From NCBI GenBank assembly GCA_043755435.1, contig JAYUSZ010000125.1, positions 8,926-72,925 on the forward strand: a DNA stretch of 64,000 nucleotides, read 5' to 3'. Below, in pieces: positions 1 to 8,684 of the stretch. Numbering within the stretch: the stretch's first letter is position 1; the number at the start of each line of letters is the position of its first letter. The DNA is from JANXSF01 sp043755435. GTDB lineage: Bacteria > Acidobacteriota > Terriglobia > Bryobacterales > Bryobacteraceae. The notes under the pieces were generated by a model. The model did not search any database and was not told the origin of the DNA. It saw nothing but the letters and a program-made list of their open reading frames with translations. A program made the translations under genes and the position numbers.

Positions 1-2
1 GT

Positions 3-503
3 CTCACTGACTTGATTCCGTTGCGTGCTGGAATCCACGATGGAGCGGTGATAGACACATCTTCTGATTCAATTGGCACGGAGGAGATCCGCTTATTTCT
101 GGCCGCCAAAGAAGATTTGACAGTCCGAGTTCAAGAGGAAGAAGTCGAGTCGGACGGAGGAAATCACTGGTACCTGGCTCAACTCGTTTTTTCAAGTCTT
201 CCTCAGTGGGAGTTGGAAGCCGACCGACAGCAGGTGATGAAAGAGTTAGTGCTGGTGAAGGCCAATGAATCCGATGGAGCTTTTTACCGGGCGGTAGTTT
301 TCGGAAAAGACAGGAGCATTCGACTTCAACCTGCAGAACCGGGTGGAAAGTGGCACTTTCGGGGGCTGAATGATTTGTCTATTGTCGAAGATCCAATCTC
401 AGATGGGATGGTTCTACTCTCAGAACGATTCCAGGTCCCTTTGGGTCATCAAACGAATTTGGTAAGAACCAAAGAAGAAATGAAAGCGCTTATGATTCAC
501 TAG
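3..503 (+). CDS. Hypothetical protein, probably 5' partial
   Basis: The reading frame is open from the window edge to a TAG stop. The first usable codon inside is a TTG at 12 with no Shine-Dalgarno sequence before it, so the real start is probably outside the window. The product is about 163 residues or more, acidic and soluble, with no signal peptide or membrane segment. I do not recognise a family. The middle (DGAFYRAVVFGKDRSIRL) could be a beta-rich fold. The 3' end overlaps the convergent gene at 500 by four bases, so no terminator lies between them. Function unknown. Confidence 0.6.
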   Translation, partial: LTDLIPLRAGIHDGAVIDTSSDSIGTEEIRLFLAAKEDLTVRVQEEEVESDGGNHWYLAQLVFSSLPQWELEADRQQVMKELVLVKANESDGAFYRAVVFGKDRSIRLQPAEPGGKWHFRGLNDLSIVEDPISDGMVLLSERFQVPLGHQTNLVRTKEEMKALMIH

Positions 504-940
504 TCTTTCGTGTTCATCGTTTCCAGTTCGCGCCAAATATTTTCGTCGTGAGTACGCCAATCATCACTCATCCGTCCAGTGAAGTGGATTTCAAAAACTT
601 TCAAAGTGCCGTGACCAAAAGGACAAATCCATTCGACTTGAGGAGCACCTAAGCGGAAGATTTTGTCCCAAGCACCGCCACCAACAGGCATTCGAAGTTT
701 TCGCAAACAAGTTCTGCAGCGGTACCTTTGATCCTGAATAATCAAAGCAGCCACGCCAACCGCTGCCAGAGATAACAACATGAGCGCAAAAGTCCAAGGC
801 AAATCTTGGGCGAATCGGGCGAGACGAAAATCTTTAAATGCAGTTGGCTCCGGCAACCACTGGTTCAGACCCAGCCAAATACCGTAAAAAGCTAGCGAAG
901 CGGCCAACAGTTTGGAGAACAAAAATCCCCAATATCTCAT
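500..940 (-). CDS. Small membrane protein with zinc-ribbon-like cysteines
   Basis: A 146-residue protein. Hydrophobic segments at about residues 6-26 and 48-68 predict two membrane spans. The cytoplasmic tail carries C75-x2-C78 and, about 27 residues later, C106-x3-H110, a pattern that could bind one zinc ion. The last 30 residues are charged. I do not recognise the family. It stands alone downstream of the putA-like gene on the same strand, with about 60 bases between them, and overlaps the convergent gene at 503. A role in membrane-associated regulation is possible but unsupported. Confidence 0.65.
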   Translation of the reverse strand: MRYWGFLFSKLLAASLAFYGIWLGLNQWLPEPTAFKDFRLARFAQDLPWTFALMLLSLAAVGVAALIIQDQRYRCRTCLRKLRMPVGGGAWDKIFRLGAPQVEWICPFGHGTLKVFEIHFTGRMSDDWRTHDENIWRELETMNTKD

Positions 941-998
941 GACTATTTAGACTCCATCGTTACCCTAAAAGTTGCCAACTCTTGCAAATAAGTACGCA

Positions 999-1910
999 TC
1001 AATTCCGTGTTAGGTTCCGTACCAAGAACCAAACATTGGCCGGACGTTCCGCTAAGCGCCGCATAAAATAGGGGTACCAAGCTTCTCCGTAAGGAACGTA
1101 GAGACGCAAACGAAAACCTTCGTTCACAAGCTTTTTTTGCAGATCGCGCCGAACCCCGAAGAGCATTTCAAACTCAAAACTCTTTTGGGAAACACCCAAT
1201 TCCTTGCCAAAGAGAACAGTCTGATCAATGATTGCAGGGTCATGGGTCGCAATAGCGGCATCCGTTCCATCTTTAAGTAGCAGCTTCATTATCCGAATAT
1301 AGGCTTCATCCACTTTCTGCTTTTCAATGATCGCGAATTCCGGTAATTCGTTGTAGGCACCTTTACAGAGACGAACCGGAACTCCCAGGGAATTCAGGCG
1401 AAGGATATCTTCTTCGCTTCTATGGAGATAGGCTTGAATTACAGCCCGTACACTGCCATGTTTCCTGTGCATGGATTCAACAATCCGTAACGTTCGCTCA
1501 GTGTAAGCCGTTGATTCCATATCGATTTCCACTCTTGTACCACTCTGCTTCGCTTGTACAATAAGTGGTTCAATGTTCGCGATGCACTCGTCATTAGATA
1601 GATCGAGCCCAAACTGAGTTAACTTTATAGCGATGCTTCCACCGATCCTCAACTCCTGCAACCTGGTCAGTGCAATCATGGCTGATGCACCAGCGGATTT
1701 TGCTTCGTCTTGCGTGGAGACATTTTCTCCAAGATGGTCCAACGCAGTTTGCACGCCCTGTTTTGCCAGGTCGCTTGCAACTGCTAGGCCGGCATCCAAT
1801 GTCAGCCCTGCAATGAATCGCGCAGTGAGCCGGTTTGCGACCGGCGAAGACTCCATCCAACTCCTAATAAGTTGGTTCTTCGATAACCAGAGAAAGCCAT
1901 TTCGAAGCAT
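999..1910 (-). CDS. Proline dehydrogenase (monofunctional PRODH)
   Basis: Oxidises L-proline to 1-pyrroline-5-carboxylate with FAD, the first step of proline catabolism, usually at the inner face of the membrane. The 303-residue length fits the short monofunctional PRODH family. Visible family motifs are KLTQFGLD at K96, LCKGAY at K183, THDP at 222-225, the FEFEMLFGVR strand at 245-254, and the C-terminal RRLAER at 284-289, which holds the proline-binding arginines. The aldehyde dehydrogenase half (PutA C-terminus) is absent and no P5C dehydrogenase gene is nearby. It starts 9 bases after the MutS-like gene, so the two are probably co-transcribed. Family call is firm; the symbol is left blank because putA normally means the fused enzyme. 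Confidence 0.93.
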   Translation of the reverse strand: MLRNGFLWLSKNQLIRSWMESSPVANRLTARFIAGLTLDAGLAVASDLAKQGVQTALDHLGENVSTQDEAKSAGASAMIALTRLQELRIGGSIAIKLTQFGLDLSNDECIANIEPLIVQAKQSGTRVEIDMESTAYTERTLRIVESMHRKHGSVRAVIQAYLHRSEEDILRLNSLGVPVRLCKGAYNELPEFAIIEKQKVDEAYIRIMKLLLKDGTDAAIATHDPAIIDQTVLFGKELGVSQKSFEFEMLFGVRRDLQKKLVNEGFRLRLYVPYGEAWYPYFMRRLAERPANVWFLVRNLTRN

Positions 1911-1919
1911 CCTTCCCCC

Positions 1920-3812
1920 TTAGACATCCAAACCAACAGCTCTCATCAATTCCAAGGCGTTAGATTTTGCAACCACACCTGGTCGCATTTGATAGTCGAA
2001 CTGCAAAACACCATTTTGGAGGTGATCTTCAAAATGACGATTCCTGATTCTGGAATCGTCCATCTGAGTGAGAGACAAGTCATGGGTAGTCACCAAGCCG
2101 ATGGCACCATTGTCTAAAAGACCGACCAAAATTCCCGCTGCCCCTATCCGTCGGTCGTGAGAATTGGTACCTGCCAACAATTCATCCAAGAGGAAAAACA
2201 CTGGCAACTCACCCTTGGTCAACTCAACGATCTGCTTCAATCGAAGAATCTCGGTATAGAAACGAGAACGTCCTTCGGCTAGAGAATCCAGCGTTTGAAT
2301 CGATGCACCCACTTGAAGCGGCGTTATATTAAACCGCTTAGCTCTGACCGGAGCTCCGGCGAAAGCCAGCACTGAATTGATGCCGGTGGTTCGCAAGAAG
2401 GTGCTCTTTCCAGACATGTTGGAGCCGCTAATTATGATGAAAGGCTCTGCTTGCGAAAACGTGACGTCGTTTCGCACCATGGTTTTGGCAGGCAGCAAAG
2501 GGTGCCCTAGACCTTCGGCTTCAAAGCAAACAGTTGCATTTCCCTCGATGATTTCAGGAAATGGATCATCGGGATGTTCGAAGCAATAGGCGGCTAAGGA
2601 AAGAGCTGCTTCCAATTCGCCGACTGCGTCCAACCACTTTGGAACCAAATATCCGTGGGTGCGACGCCAGGCTTCAACGCCGAAGGAAAAATGAATGGCA
2701 AGCAGCAATAAAATATTCAGCGGCTGGACAGCCGGGCTCCGCAAGGAATCGATGCATTGCGCCAGTCTCGCTAGTTTTGCGACCACAGCCGAAGGTGGTT
2801 CGCCGTCTGATTCCAGAGATAGTTTGAGATTCAAGAGATAGCTTGCAGCAAATGATTCCTTTTCAATTCTGGCCAATACTGCAGACAGAAGTTGAAGATC
2901 TCCCGCAGCGCCTTGCGCCGATACAAGAATTGCTTGAATGTGCTGCCGTAAGAGAAATCCAAGAAAAAAGGTGAGTCCAAGAGAAGCGCCCAGCCACCAG
3001 ATTTGTCCAGATAGAAACCAGTAAGCAACACCACTTACGTTCAGAAGAGCAAGAAGCACAGCAAGCAATTGTTGCCAACCGCCCCGAAGCACAACGGGAT
3101 CTTTGCTCCAGCGTTTCAAGCGGTCGGGATGAACTCCGCTTCGTGCCTCTTCGCCCAGAACTGCAAGGTCTTCACGCAGGTCCAATCGCGAAGAGAGTTC
3201 CAAAATGGCTTGCTGGCGAGCAACTATGGTTGTTGGGTTAGCAGGTCTGCAAAGCCAACTGGCAAGGGTCTCTTCGCCCATTCGGGTTCTAGCAGAATTC
3301 ATAAGTTGGAACAGGCTGTCTGGTCCAAAGAGATCGAGATCACGAGCATATGGATGATTTGGATCAAGAAATCTTTCTCCGGTTTCGCCCCGACCATGCC
3401 AGGTGTCATTCATTCGTGCCAAGGCGCTTTCGTAGTGAGTTCTGATTCGTGCCGCTCGGTTGGAAGCAGTCAATACAAAGCTGTGCCCAATCATTAACCC
3501 AATGAACAAAACAACAGGAATAATCAAGTTGTAAATTGTGGCAAGTGACTGAAAACATGCATACCCAAGGGCAGCCGCCAGCACAGCTACCGCGAGGCGA
3601 AGATTTCCAAAATAGATGTGCTTTTTCTCGCAAACAGCAATGTCTGCTTTAGCTTTGGCAAGACGTTTTTCATATTCAGAACGGGGATCAATTCTTGTAT
3701 TCAATCTACTTTCATTATCTCTTGGAAACCCGTTTTCACTTTTCCGCGTCTTTGTCCTGGGAATGAAGACTGTACAATAGTCTAAGTTTGTCGTTTTGTG
3801 ATGAACCTTCAT
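1920..3812 (-). CDS. Membrane-anchored MutS-like ATPase
   Basis: A 630-residue protein with the MutS ATPase core at its C-terminus: Walker A GSNMSGKST at 463-471, Walker B FFLLDE ending at D543-E544, and an SHD signature shortly after. The mismatch-recognition and connector domains of true MutS are missing. Hydrophobic stretches at about 72-90, 97-115, 247-267 and 272-290 predict membrane spans. This layout matches the MutS-related membrane proteins found in many bacteria, whose function is not established. It should not be read as the repair protein MutS. The N-terminal 45 residues are low in conservation cues, so a later start near the RIDPRSEYEKR segment is possible. It likely forms an operon with proline dehydrogenase. 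Confidence 0.85.
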   Translation of the reverse strand: MKVHHKTTNLDYCTVFIPRTKTRKSENGFPRDNESRLNTRIDPRSEYEKRLAKAKADIAVCEKKHIYFGNLRLAVAVLAAALGYACFQSLATIYNLIIPVVLFIGLMIGHSFVLTASNRAARIRTHYESALARMNDTWHGRGETGERFLDPNHPYARDLDLFGPDSLFQLMNSARTRMGEETLASWLCRPANPTTIVARQQAILELSSRLDLREDLAVLGEEARSGVHPDRLKRWSKDPVVLRGGWQQLLAVLLALLNVSGVAYWFLSGQIWWLGASLGLTFFLGFLLRQHIQAILVSAQGAAGDLQLLSAVLARIEKESFAASYLLNLKLSLESDGEPPSAVVAKLARLAQCIDSLRSPAVQPLNILLLLAIHFSFGVEAWRRTHGYLVPKWLDAVGELEAALSLAAYCFEHPDDPFPEIIEGNATVCFEAEGLGHPLLPAKTMVRNDVTFSQAEPFIIISGSNMSGKSTFLRTTGINSVLAFAGAPVRAKRFNITPLQVGASIQTLDSLAEGRSRFYTEILRLKQIVELTKGELPVFFLLDELLAGTNSHDRRIGAAGILVGLLDNGAIGLVTTHDLSLTQMDDSRIRNRHFEDHLQNGVLQFDYQMRPGVVAKSNALELMRAVGLDV

Positions 3813-3873
3813 TTTTTGATATGTGACTGCCGGTTGGCGCTGGCCAGTGAAATTAAGGTAAGGGAGAAACGAA

Positions 3874-4542
3874 ATGGATTTAATGGGTCAATTGGGAGAT
3901 TTGCTCCAACAATACTCAGGAGCACAAGGCAACGCTGCACCGGCTGAAGTGGATCGCCACTTTGAACAGGTGTCACAAGCTGCGCCGGCCAGTTCCATGG
4001 CTGAGGGATTATTGGCTGCGTTTATGGATTCGCAGCATACACCATCGTTTGGAAATCAAGCCGCACAATTGTTTGGTGCCTCTGGCGGTGAACAGAAATC
4101 GCAGGTTATGAATATGTTGTTAGCTGTTGCAGGTCCAATGATAATGCAGAAAATGGCAGGCGGACAGGGCGGCGGCGGAATGGAATCGGCGCTATCTGGC
4201 TTGCTTGGCGGTGGTGGTGGTGGCGGTTCAGCTTTGGCTGGAATGTTGGGCGGCGGCGGCGGCGGAATGGCTGGATTGCTTGGTGGACTTCTTGGTGGAG
4301 GCGGCGCTTCCATGCTTGAGGGATTGTTGAGCGGGAATCAGCAAGTAACACCAGAAATGGCAAATCAAATTCCACAGGATGTAGTGGAAAAGCTGGCCCA
4401 TGAAGCTGCGGAGCACGATCCGTCCATTATGGAAAGACTAAGTTCCGTTTATGCAGAACACCCAACTCTGATCAAAACTCTGGGTGGGGCAGCATTAACC
4501 ATCGCGATGTCTCGGATGGCGGAAAACGCCAGACGGTCGTAA
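3874..4542 (+). CDS. Glycine-rich protein, DUF937/YidB-like
   Basis: A 222-residue protein. The first 45 residues (MDLMGQLGDLLQQYSG..., then a VDRHFEQV helix) resemble the start of DUF937/YidB-type proteins. Residues about 90-165 are dominated by glycine with repeated LLGGGGGG and GGLLGGG runs interrupted by Met, Ala and Leu. The C-terminus is helical (MERLSSVYAEHPTLIKTL). A strong ribosome-binding site, AGGGAG, sits seven bases before the ATG. The gene is a single transcription unit, closed by the intrinsic terminator at 4562. It is divergent from the MutS-like gene with a 61-base shared promoter region. Function unknown; it may be an abundant stress or envelope protein, by inference from its strong signals only. 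Confidence 0.8.
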   Translation: MDLMGQLGDLLQQYSGAQGNAAPAEVDRHFEQVSQAAPASSMAEGLLAAFMDSQHTPSFGNQAAQLFGASGGEQKSQVMNMLLAVAGPMIMQKMAGGQGGGGMESALSGLLGGGGGGGSALAGMLGGGGGGMAGLLGGLLGGGGASMLEGLLSGNQQVTPEMANQIPQDVVEKLAHEAAEHDPSIMERLSSVYAEHPTLIKTLGGAALTIAMSRMAENARRS

Positions 4543-4561
4543 GTTGATTTAGGAAAAAGCG

Positions 4562-4600
4562 AACGCGCGAAATTGAGCAGGAGAATTTCGCGCGTTTTTT
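4562..4600 (+). terminator. Rho-independent terminator
   Basis: A perfect 13-bp stem (4562-4574 with 4584-4596), a 9-base loop, and a T run to 4600. It lies 20 bases past the stop codon of the glycine-rich protein gene. Confidence 0.92.
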
Positions 4601-4680
4601 GGTGTGGGGCAAATCCATGCCCCAGCAAATTCACTTTTTCAGTTGTTTTCCCGTCCAATCCTGGGTAGCATGATGGGGCG

Positions 4681-5238
4681 ATGAGCGAACAGCGATTCAC
4701 TGATCTCCTTTCCCAGGAATTTCAACGGCGCAGAGAAAGCAACACCAGATATTCCTTGCGCGCATATGCTGCGTTTCTTGAAGTGGACCACTCGACGCTG
4801 TCTCAAATGATGAACGGAACTCGCAAAATTCCAGCTTCAGCAATCCGCAAGTGGGCTAAGAAATTAGCGCTTGGCAAGGAAGAAGTTACCGCATATATTG
4901 CAGCAGAACATGTTCCCGATGCGCAGACGTCGAAGCGTCATGAGCAACTTCGGCATTGGTCGGCCGAGGCAATGAGCCTTATTTCGGAACCGGTACATTG
5001 TGAAATGTTGAAGCTCACCCGATTAACTAATTTTCAACCCAATTGCATTTGGTTAGCGCAACAACTTGGCGTAAGCGTGGACCAAGTAAACATTGCATTG
5101 AGCAGGCTATTGCGACTGCGCTTGCTTTCCATAGATGAATGCGGTTCCTGGCGCGAATTAACAGGACTGAAAGAAATCACCAGCAAATCATTTCTTCGCA
5201 TCGGGCTAGCAAGAGTGCGGGAAATGGCAAAGACTTAG
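4681..5238 (+). CDS. TIGR02147-like DNA-binding protein
   Basis: A 185-residue protein whose N-terminal half reads as a helix-turn-helix: a YSLRAYAAFLEVDHSTLSQM segment at about residues 21-40, followed by NGTRKIPASAIRKWAKKL. This is the pattern of the TIGR02147 family of predicted regulators (common in Fibrobacteres, Bdellovibrio and Acidobacteriota), shortened at the C-terminus. The second half (about 95-185) resembles a winged-helix domain (FQPNCIWLAQQLGVSVDQVNIALSRL). It lies 12 bases before the VOC gene and probably shares a transcript with it. Its target is unknown. Confidence 0.8.
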   Translation: MSEQRFTDLLSQEFQRRRESNTRYSLRAYAAFLEVDHSTLSQMMNGTRKIPASAIRKWAKKLALGKEEVTAYIAAEHVPDAQTSKRHEQLRHWSAEAMSLISEPVHCEMLKLTRLTNFQPNCIWLAQQLGVSVDQVNIALSRLLRLRLLSIDECGSWRELTGLKEITSKSFLRIGLARVREMAKT

Positions 5239-5250
5239 GAGAACAAATAG

Positions 5251-5613
5251 ATGGCGAATCCAGTAATGCAGTTTCAGATTGTGTCGAAGTCCCCAGAAGA
5301 AACAGCGGCATTTTATGGCAATCTTTTCGGTTGGACAATTGCCGCCGATAACCCGATGGGATACCGGACAATAAGAACAGGATCGGACGAGGGAATTCAG
5401 GGAGGCATTTGGCCCGCGCCACCACAAGCCTCGAATTTCGTGCAGCTTTTCATGGCAGTGGAGGATGTAAGAGCTTCTGTAGCCAAGGCCGAAAGCCTGG
5501 GTGCAAAGTTGCTGATTCCGCCCACAATGCTGCCTGAGGGGGACGAAATGGCAGTGCTGCATGACCCACAGGGTATGTCGTTTGCAGTATGGCATCGCGC
5601 GAGTGCGAAATAG
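5251..5613 (+). CDS. VOC-family (glyoxalase/bleomycin-resistance fold) protein
   Basis: A 120-residue single-domain vicinal-oxygen-chelate protein. It starts MANPVMQFQIVSKSPEETAAF with the FYGNLFGWTI motif typical of the family and ends with the second betaalphabetabetabeta unit (VAVEDVRASVAKAESLGAK, then HDPQGMSFAVW). The family includes glyoxalases, dioxygenases and antibiotic-binding proteins; this small type has no assigned substrate. An AGGAG ribosome-binding site precedes the ATG by 9 bases. It follows the TIGR02147-like regulator by 12 bases. Confidence 0.9.
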   Translation: MANPVMQFQIVSKSPEETAAFYGNLFGWTIAADNPMGYRTIRTGSDEGIQGGIWPAPPQASNFVQLFMAVEDVRASVAKAESLGAKLLIPPTMLPEGDEMAVLHDPQGMSFAVWHRASAK

Positions 5614-5689
5614 ACGAAGGTAAACAATCGCCAAAATGCGGCAAGACGGAAGAAGATCCGGGTTATGATAGGAAGAATTTAATTACCCA

Positions 5690-6538
5690 ATGTTTTTTTC
5701 CAAGCAAACCAAAACTATTGCCGCAATGGCGTTATTGTCAGTCTCGCGAATGAGCGCACAAGCTCCCACACCGGCGGCCCCTCAAGCACCAACTCCTGTG
5801 GAACGGGACACGATCAGGAAGCCAACGGTGAGACAATCCACCAGTGGGACTTCCTTAATTGAAAAGACCAATTACATCCGGCGATTTTCCATTGGTGGAA
5901 CACTTAGCGTAATGGCTTTGGACACTTTGAAGAACAACACTACCAGCCAATTTGTGACCAATTCGATCGACGCCATTTACAATACAACTGCGGTGCTGAA
6001 GCGGATTGGCTACGGGGCGACGGTGCAACTTGCGATTACTAACAAGTTAGCGGTCACCGCCGGCTTCCATATGAAGAAGACCGGCTACACCATGAATAGC
6101 GACGTCTTTTCAGGGATTGACAATCCGCTTACTATTTCGGACGATCGCAAGCATACCATCACGAACGAAACCACGAACGCCCGCTACTATGATTTGCCTG
6201 TAACCGGCCGCTTCTATTTCAAAGGCAGGCAGGATAGGGGCCCGCATTGGTTTGTGGAAGGTGGCGGAGTAATTCGAAAAGTAGCCAAAATCAGTACTTC
6301 GATTAACACTACTATAGGCACTGGTGACACAAGCTGTTGCAATACGAATCCGATAAAGCCACATAAATTGAACACCACTGGTATGATCGGCGGACTGGGA
6401 GTTCAATTGGTGGACCCAGTAGGACTTCGCATAGTACCTAGTGTTCGCTACACCCGTTTTCTTGACACTCCATTCAATTCTTTCTCCACAGTGAATAAGA
6501 GAAATCAGATTGAAGCGATGATCACGATTGGTTTTTAA
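5690..6538 (+). CDS. Predicted outer-membrane beta-barrel protein
   Basis: A 282-residue exported protein. Residues 1-25 form a signal peptide ending at AQA. Next comes a Pro/Ala-rich linker, then from about residue 55 alternating hydrophobic and polar strands (RFSIGGTLSVMAL, GYGATVQLAITNKLAVTAGFHM, GLRIVPSVRYTRFLDTPF). The protein ends in a strand finishing with Phe (EAMITIGF), the usual signature recognised by the BAM machinery. Two adjacent cysteines (SCCN) lie in a predicted loop. No specific family recognised. It overlaps the convergent metal-exporter gene by four bases. Confidence 0.75.
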   Translation: MFFSKQTKTIAAMALLSVSRMSAQAPTPAAPQAPTPVERDTIRKPTVRQSTSGTSLIEKTNYIRRFSIGGTLSVMALDTLKNNTTSQFVTNSIDAIYNTTAVLKRIGYGATVQLAITNKLAVTAGFHMKKTGYTMNSDVFSGIDNPLTISDDRKHTITNETTNARYYDLPVTGRFYFKGRQDRGPHWFVEGGGVIRKVAKISTSINTTIGTGDTSCCNTNPIKPHKLNTTGMIGGLGVQLVDPVGLRIVPSVRYTRFLDTPFNSFSTVNKRNQIEAMITIGF

Positions 6539-8025
6539 CCCAGCCCGGCAAACGGCTTAATCAACCCTGCGGCAATCCCTGTCATCACCATACCGACGCA
6601 GAAAATGACGAATGCAGAAATGACAGGGACGTATAAGAAAAACTTTCTATTGCGCACCTGAGAGGATTCAGGCAAAAGGTTTTTTGCGAACAATACAATG
6701 AGCCCGATTGCCATCAGCACAAAGGCGAGGCCGAAACTAAAAGATGTTAGCAAGGCCAACCCGAACCCAGTTCGACCAATTGAAATGGCACTCAGGAGTA
6801 GAATCAGCGCTGAAGGACAGGGCACCATTCCACCGCTGATTGCCAAGCCGATGAGCGAGGCCATCGAGACTTCCCCTTCCGGTACATGAGTGTGACCACC
6901 TGGTCCGTGGTGATGCCCGTGATGATGATTGATTCCCCCGTGGCTGTGATCGTGACCGTCATGGGTGTGGTTTACCTGCTGCATTAGATGATTGGTCCGT
7001 TGGATAAGAAGGTAACCACCGATCATGGCAATGGACAAACCAGAGAGGATGGAGAGCACAGGGATGATTTTTTCTGGAACTATATAAGCGGACAAAAGCA
7101 ACGTGCCAAATCCAAGCAAGAATACGCTGATGGTATGGGTGAAGGTAACCATCGCTCCCAGAAACAAAGCGTGCTTAACTGTTCCGCGCGAGCCAACTAA
7201 ATAGGCGGCAACAATAGTTTTGCCATGGCCTGGGGAGAGGGCGTGCATGGCTCCGAAGCCAAACGCGGCGGCGAGGCCAACGAGCATCATGCCAAAGGAT
7301 AGGTCGCGGCGGCCAAGCAAAGTGGAGAGGTAGTCTCCGCGAGTTACTTCGCTCTGTGACGGAGTTTGTTGCGGAGCGGCGGAAGCAGTAATATCAGGCT
7401 GTGGAATGGCTATGATCACAGGCTGCGTCAAGACAGAACCGGACGGTCTCCATTCTGCGAAAGCGCGTAAATCGCGTGGCGGTGATTTGACTGTAGCCGA
7501 TGGATATGCTGTTAAACCTCTGCTGACCGACACTGCCGAGTGGCTGGCTTTGGCGATGCTAAAACCATCGGAAGAGGAGATTGTAATTTCCCTCCATCCC
7601 ACACAACTTGGATAATTCAGGTCCTCAAAGTCAATGCGCCCTGGCTTTGCTGCTGCTTCAAGATTCGCAGTAATTCGGATAACGGGAAGATTCCCGGCCC
7701 CATCGGCCATCACTAACTCTGTTGAGGAAACTTTGAACGGGAGTTGCTTATTGCCCTGCATAAGACGGAGATTCGCAGCCCATTGGTTCATTTGCTCAGA
7801 TGCTTTTTGCTTTAGTTTGGAGCGGGGTGCTTCGGCATCCGAACCCCATTGGCGAATGAGGTCAAGCGTAGGAATCTCAGCCAGATCCAGCGTGTAAACA
7901 ACATCCACCCGCGTTGCCCCAAGGGTGATCCCACTGAAGCGATTGACGCTGAAATTTCCCATTGGATGGCTCCACAACGGAAATAGAATCGCGGCAAAAA
8001 GCAGCATACCTGTGCTGATCTTCAT
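6535..8025 (-). CDS. NicO-family nickel/cobalt exporter with periplasmic domain
   Basis: A 496-residue inner-membrane protein. Residues 1-19 are a signal-like segment, and 20-235 form a soluble, probably periplasmic domain. The NicO (RcnA-type) core follows: HALSPGHGKT at 261-270, a second half with the GGMVPCPSALILLL motif at 398-411, and about six membrane spans. A long His-rich loop (353-380, with His-Asp, His-His and Gly-His runs) sits between the halves, as in RcnA. The family moves Ni2+ or Co2+ out of the cytoplasm. The start at 8025 was chosen because it gives a clean signal peptide and avoids overlap with the divergent rpiB gene; an upstream ATG at 8181 would run through it. Confidence 0.87.
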   Translation of the reverse strand: MKISTGMLLFAAILFPLWSHPMGNFSVNRFSGITLGATRVDVVYTLDLAEIPTLDLIRQWGSDAEAPRSKLKQKASEQMNQWAANLRLMQGNKQLPFKVSSTELVMADGAGNLPVIRITANLEAAAKPGRIDFEDLNYPSCVGWREITISSSDGFSIAKASHSAVSVSRGLTAYPSATVKSPPRDLRAFAEWRPSGSVLTQPVIIAIPQPDITASAAPQQTPSQSEVTRGDYLSTLLGRRDLSFGMMLVGLAAAFGFGAMHALSPGHGKTIVAAYLVGSRGTVKHALFLGAMVTFTHTISVFLLGFGTLLLSAYIVPEKIIPVLSILSGLSIAMIGGYLLIQRTNHLMQQVNHTHDGHDHSHGGINHHHGHHHGPGGHTHVPEGEVSMASLIGLAISGGMVPCPSALILLLSAISIGRTGFGLALLTSFSFGLAFVLMAIGLIVLFAKNLLPESSQVRNRKFFLYVPVISAFVIFCVGMVMTGIAAGLIKPFAGLG

Positions 8026-8056
8026 TACAATAGTCCTTACAAGGTTCCTGATAGTA

Positions 8057-8677
8057 TTGCAGCGCAATGTAATCACCACGATTGATATTCCGGCAAACGG
8101 AAGCGGAAAGCTTCGTGTGCCCATCGGCACGATTGTAACGCCTTCGGCAAGAGAATTGGCTGATGAACGTGGAATCGCCATTGTTGAAGTGGCTGAGCAC
8201 GAATTGCATGGAGTTGCGCCGCCAGCAAAAACGGTGGGAATTGGCAGTGATCATGGCGGATTTGAAACGAAAGAGCGCTTGAAGCCAATTTTGGAAGAAT
8301 TGGGCTTTACGGTTAGAGACGTTGGAGTCTATGAAGAGAAATCAGTAGACTACCCTGATATTGCGGAAAAAGTTGCAGACATGGTTGCCCAGGGATTAGC
8401 GGCAATGGGTGTGGTGATTGACGGTGCGGGGATTGGATCTTCGATGGCTGCAAATAAAGTCCCAGGCGTGCGTGCTTCGCTATGCTGGGATAAAGCCTCC
8501 GCACGCAATGCCAAAGAACATAACAACGCCAATGTGTTGACTTTGGGTGGCCGTTTGCTAACCGCTACGCAATGCGAAGATGTTTTGAGAACTTGGATTA
8601 CAACTCCTTTTGCCGGCGGACGGCATCAGGCAAGAGTGGATAAGATTACAGCGATTGAACAAAAACACAGAAAGTGA
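8057..8677 (+). CDS. rpiB: Ribose-5-phosphate isomerase B with N-terminal extension
   Basis: Interconverts ribose-5-phosphate and ribulose-5-phosphate. The RpiB core begins near residue 59 with GIGSDHGGF, followed by VDYPDIA, DGAGIGSSMAANK (122-134), EHNNANVLTLGGR and RHQARVDKI. The position that carries the catalytic Cys of the E. coli enzyme is Asp122 here. Ahead of the core sit about 58 extra residues containing RVPIGTIVTPSARELADERG. This resembles the LTPSARELLESR stretch of the EutT cobalamin adenosyltransferase N-terminus, a microcompartment-associated family. No ATG serves this frame at the right place; the TTG at 8057, behind an AAGG, is my choice, and a GTG at 7925 is the alternative. 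deoC follows after 7 bases. Confidence 0.85.
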   Translation: MQRNVITTIDIPANGSGKLRVPIGTIVTPSARELADERGIAIVEVAEHELHGVAPPAKTVGIGSDHGGFETKERLKPILEELGFTVRDVGVYEEKSVDYPDIAEKVADMVAQGLAAMGVVIDGAGIGSSMAANKVPGVRASLCWDKASARNAKEHNNANVLTLGGRLLTATQCEDVLRTWITTPFAGGRHQARVDKITAIEQKHRK

Positions 8678-8684
8678 ACTTAGA

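Noticed and set aside
4056..4375. Minus-strand frames opposite the glycine-rich gene
   Set aside because: Proline- and arginine-rich translations are the mirror of the glycine repeats; no independent gene.
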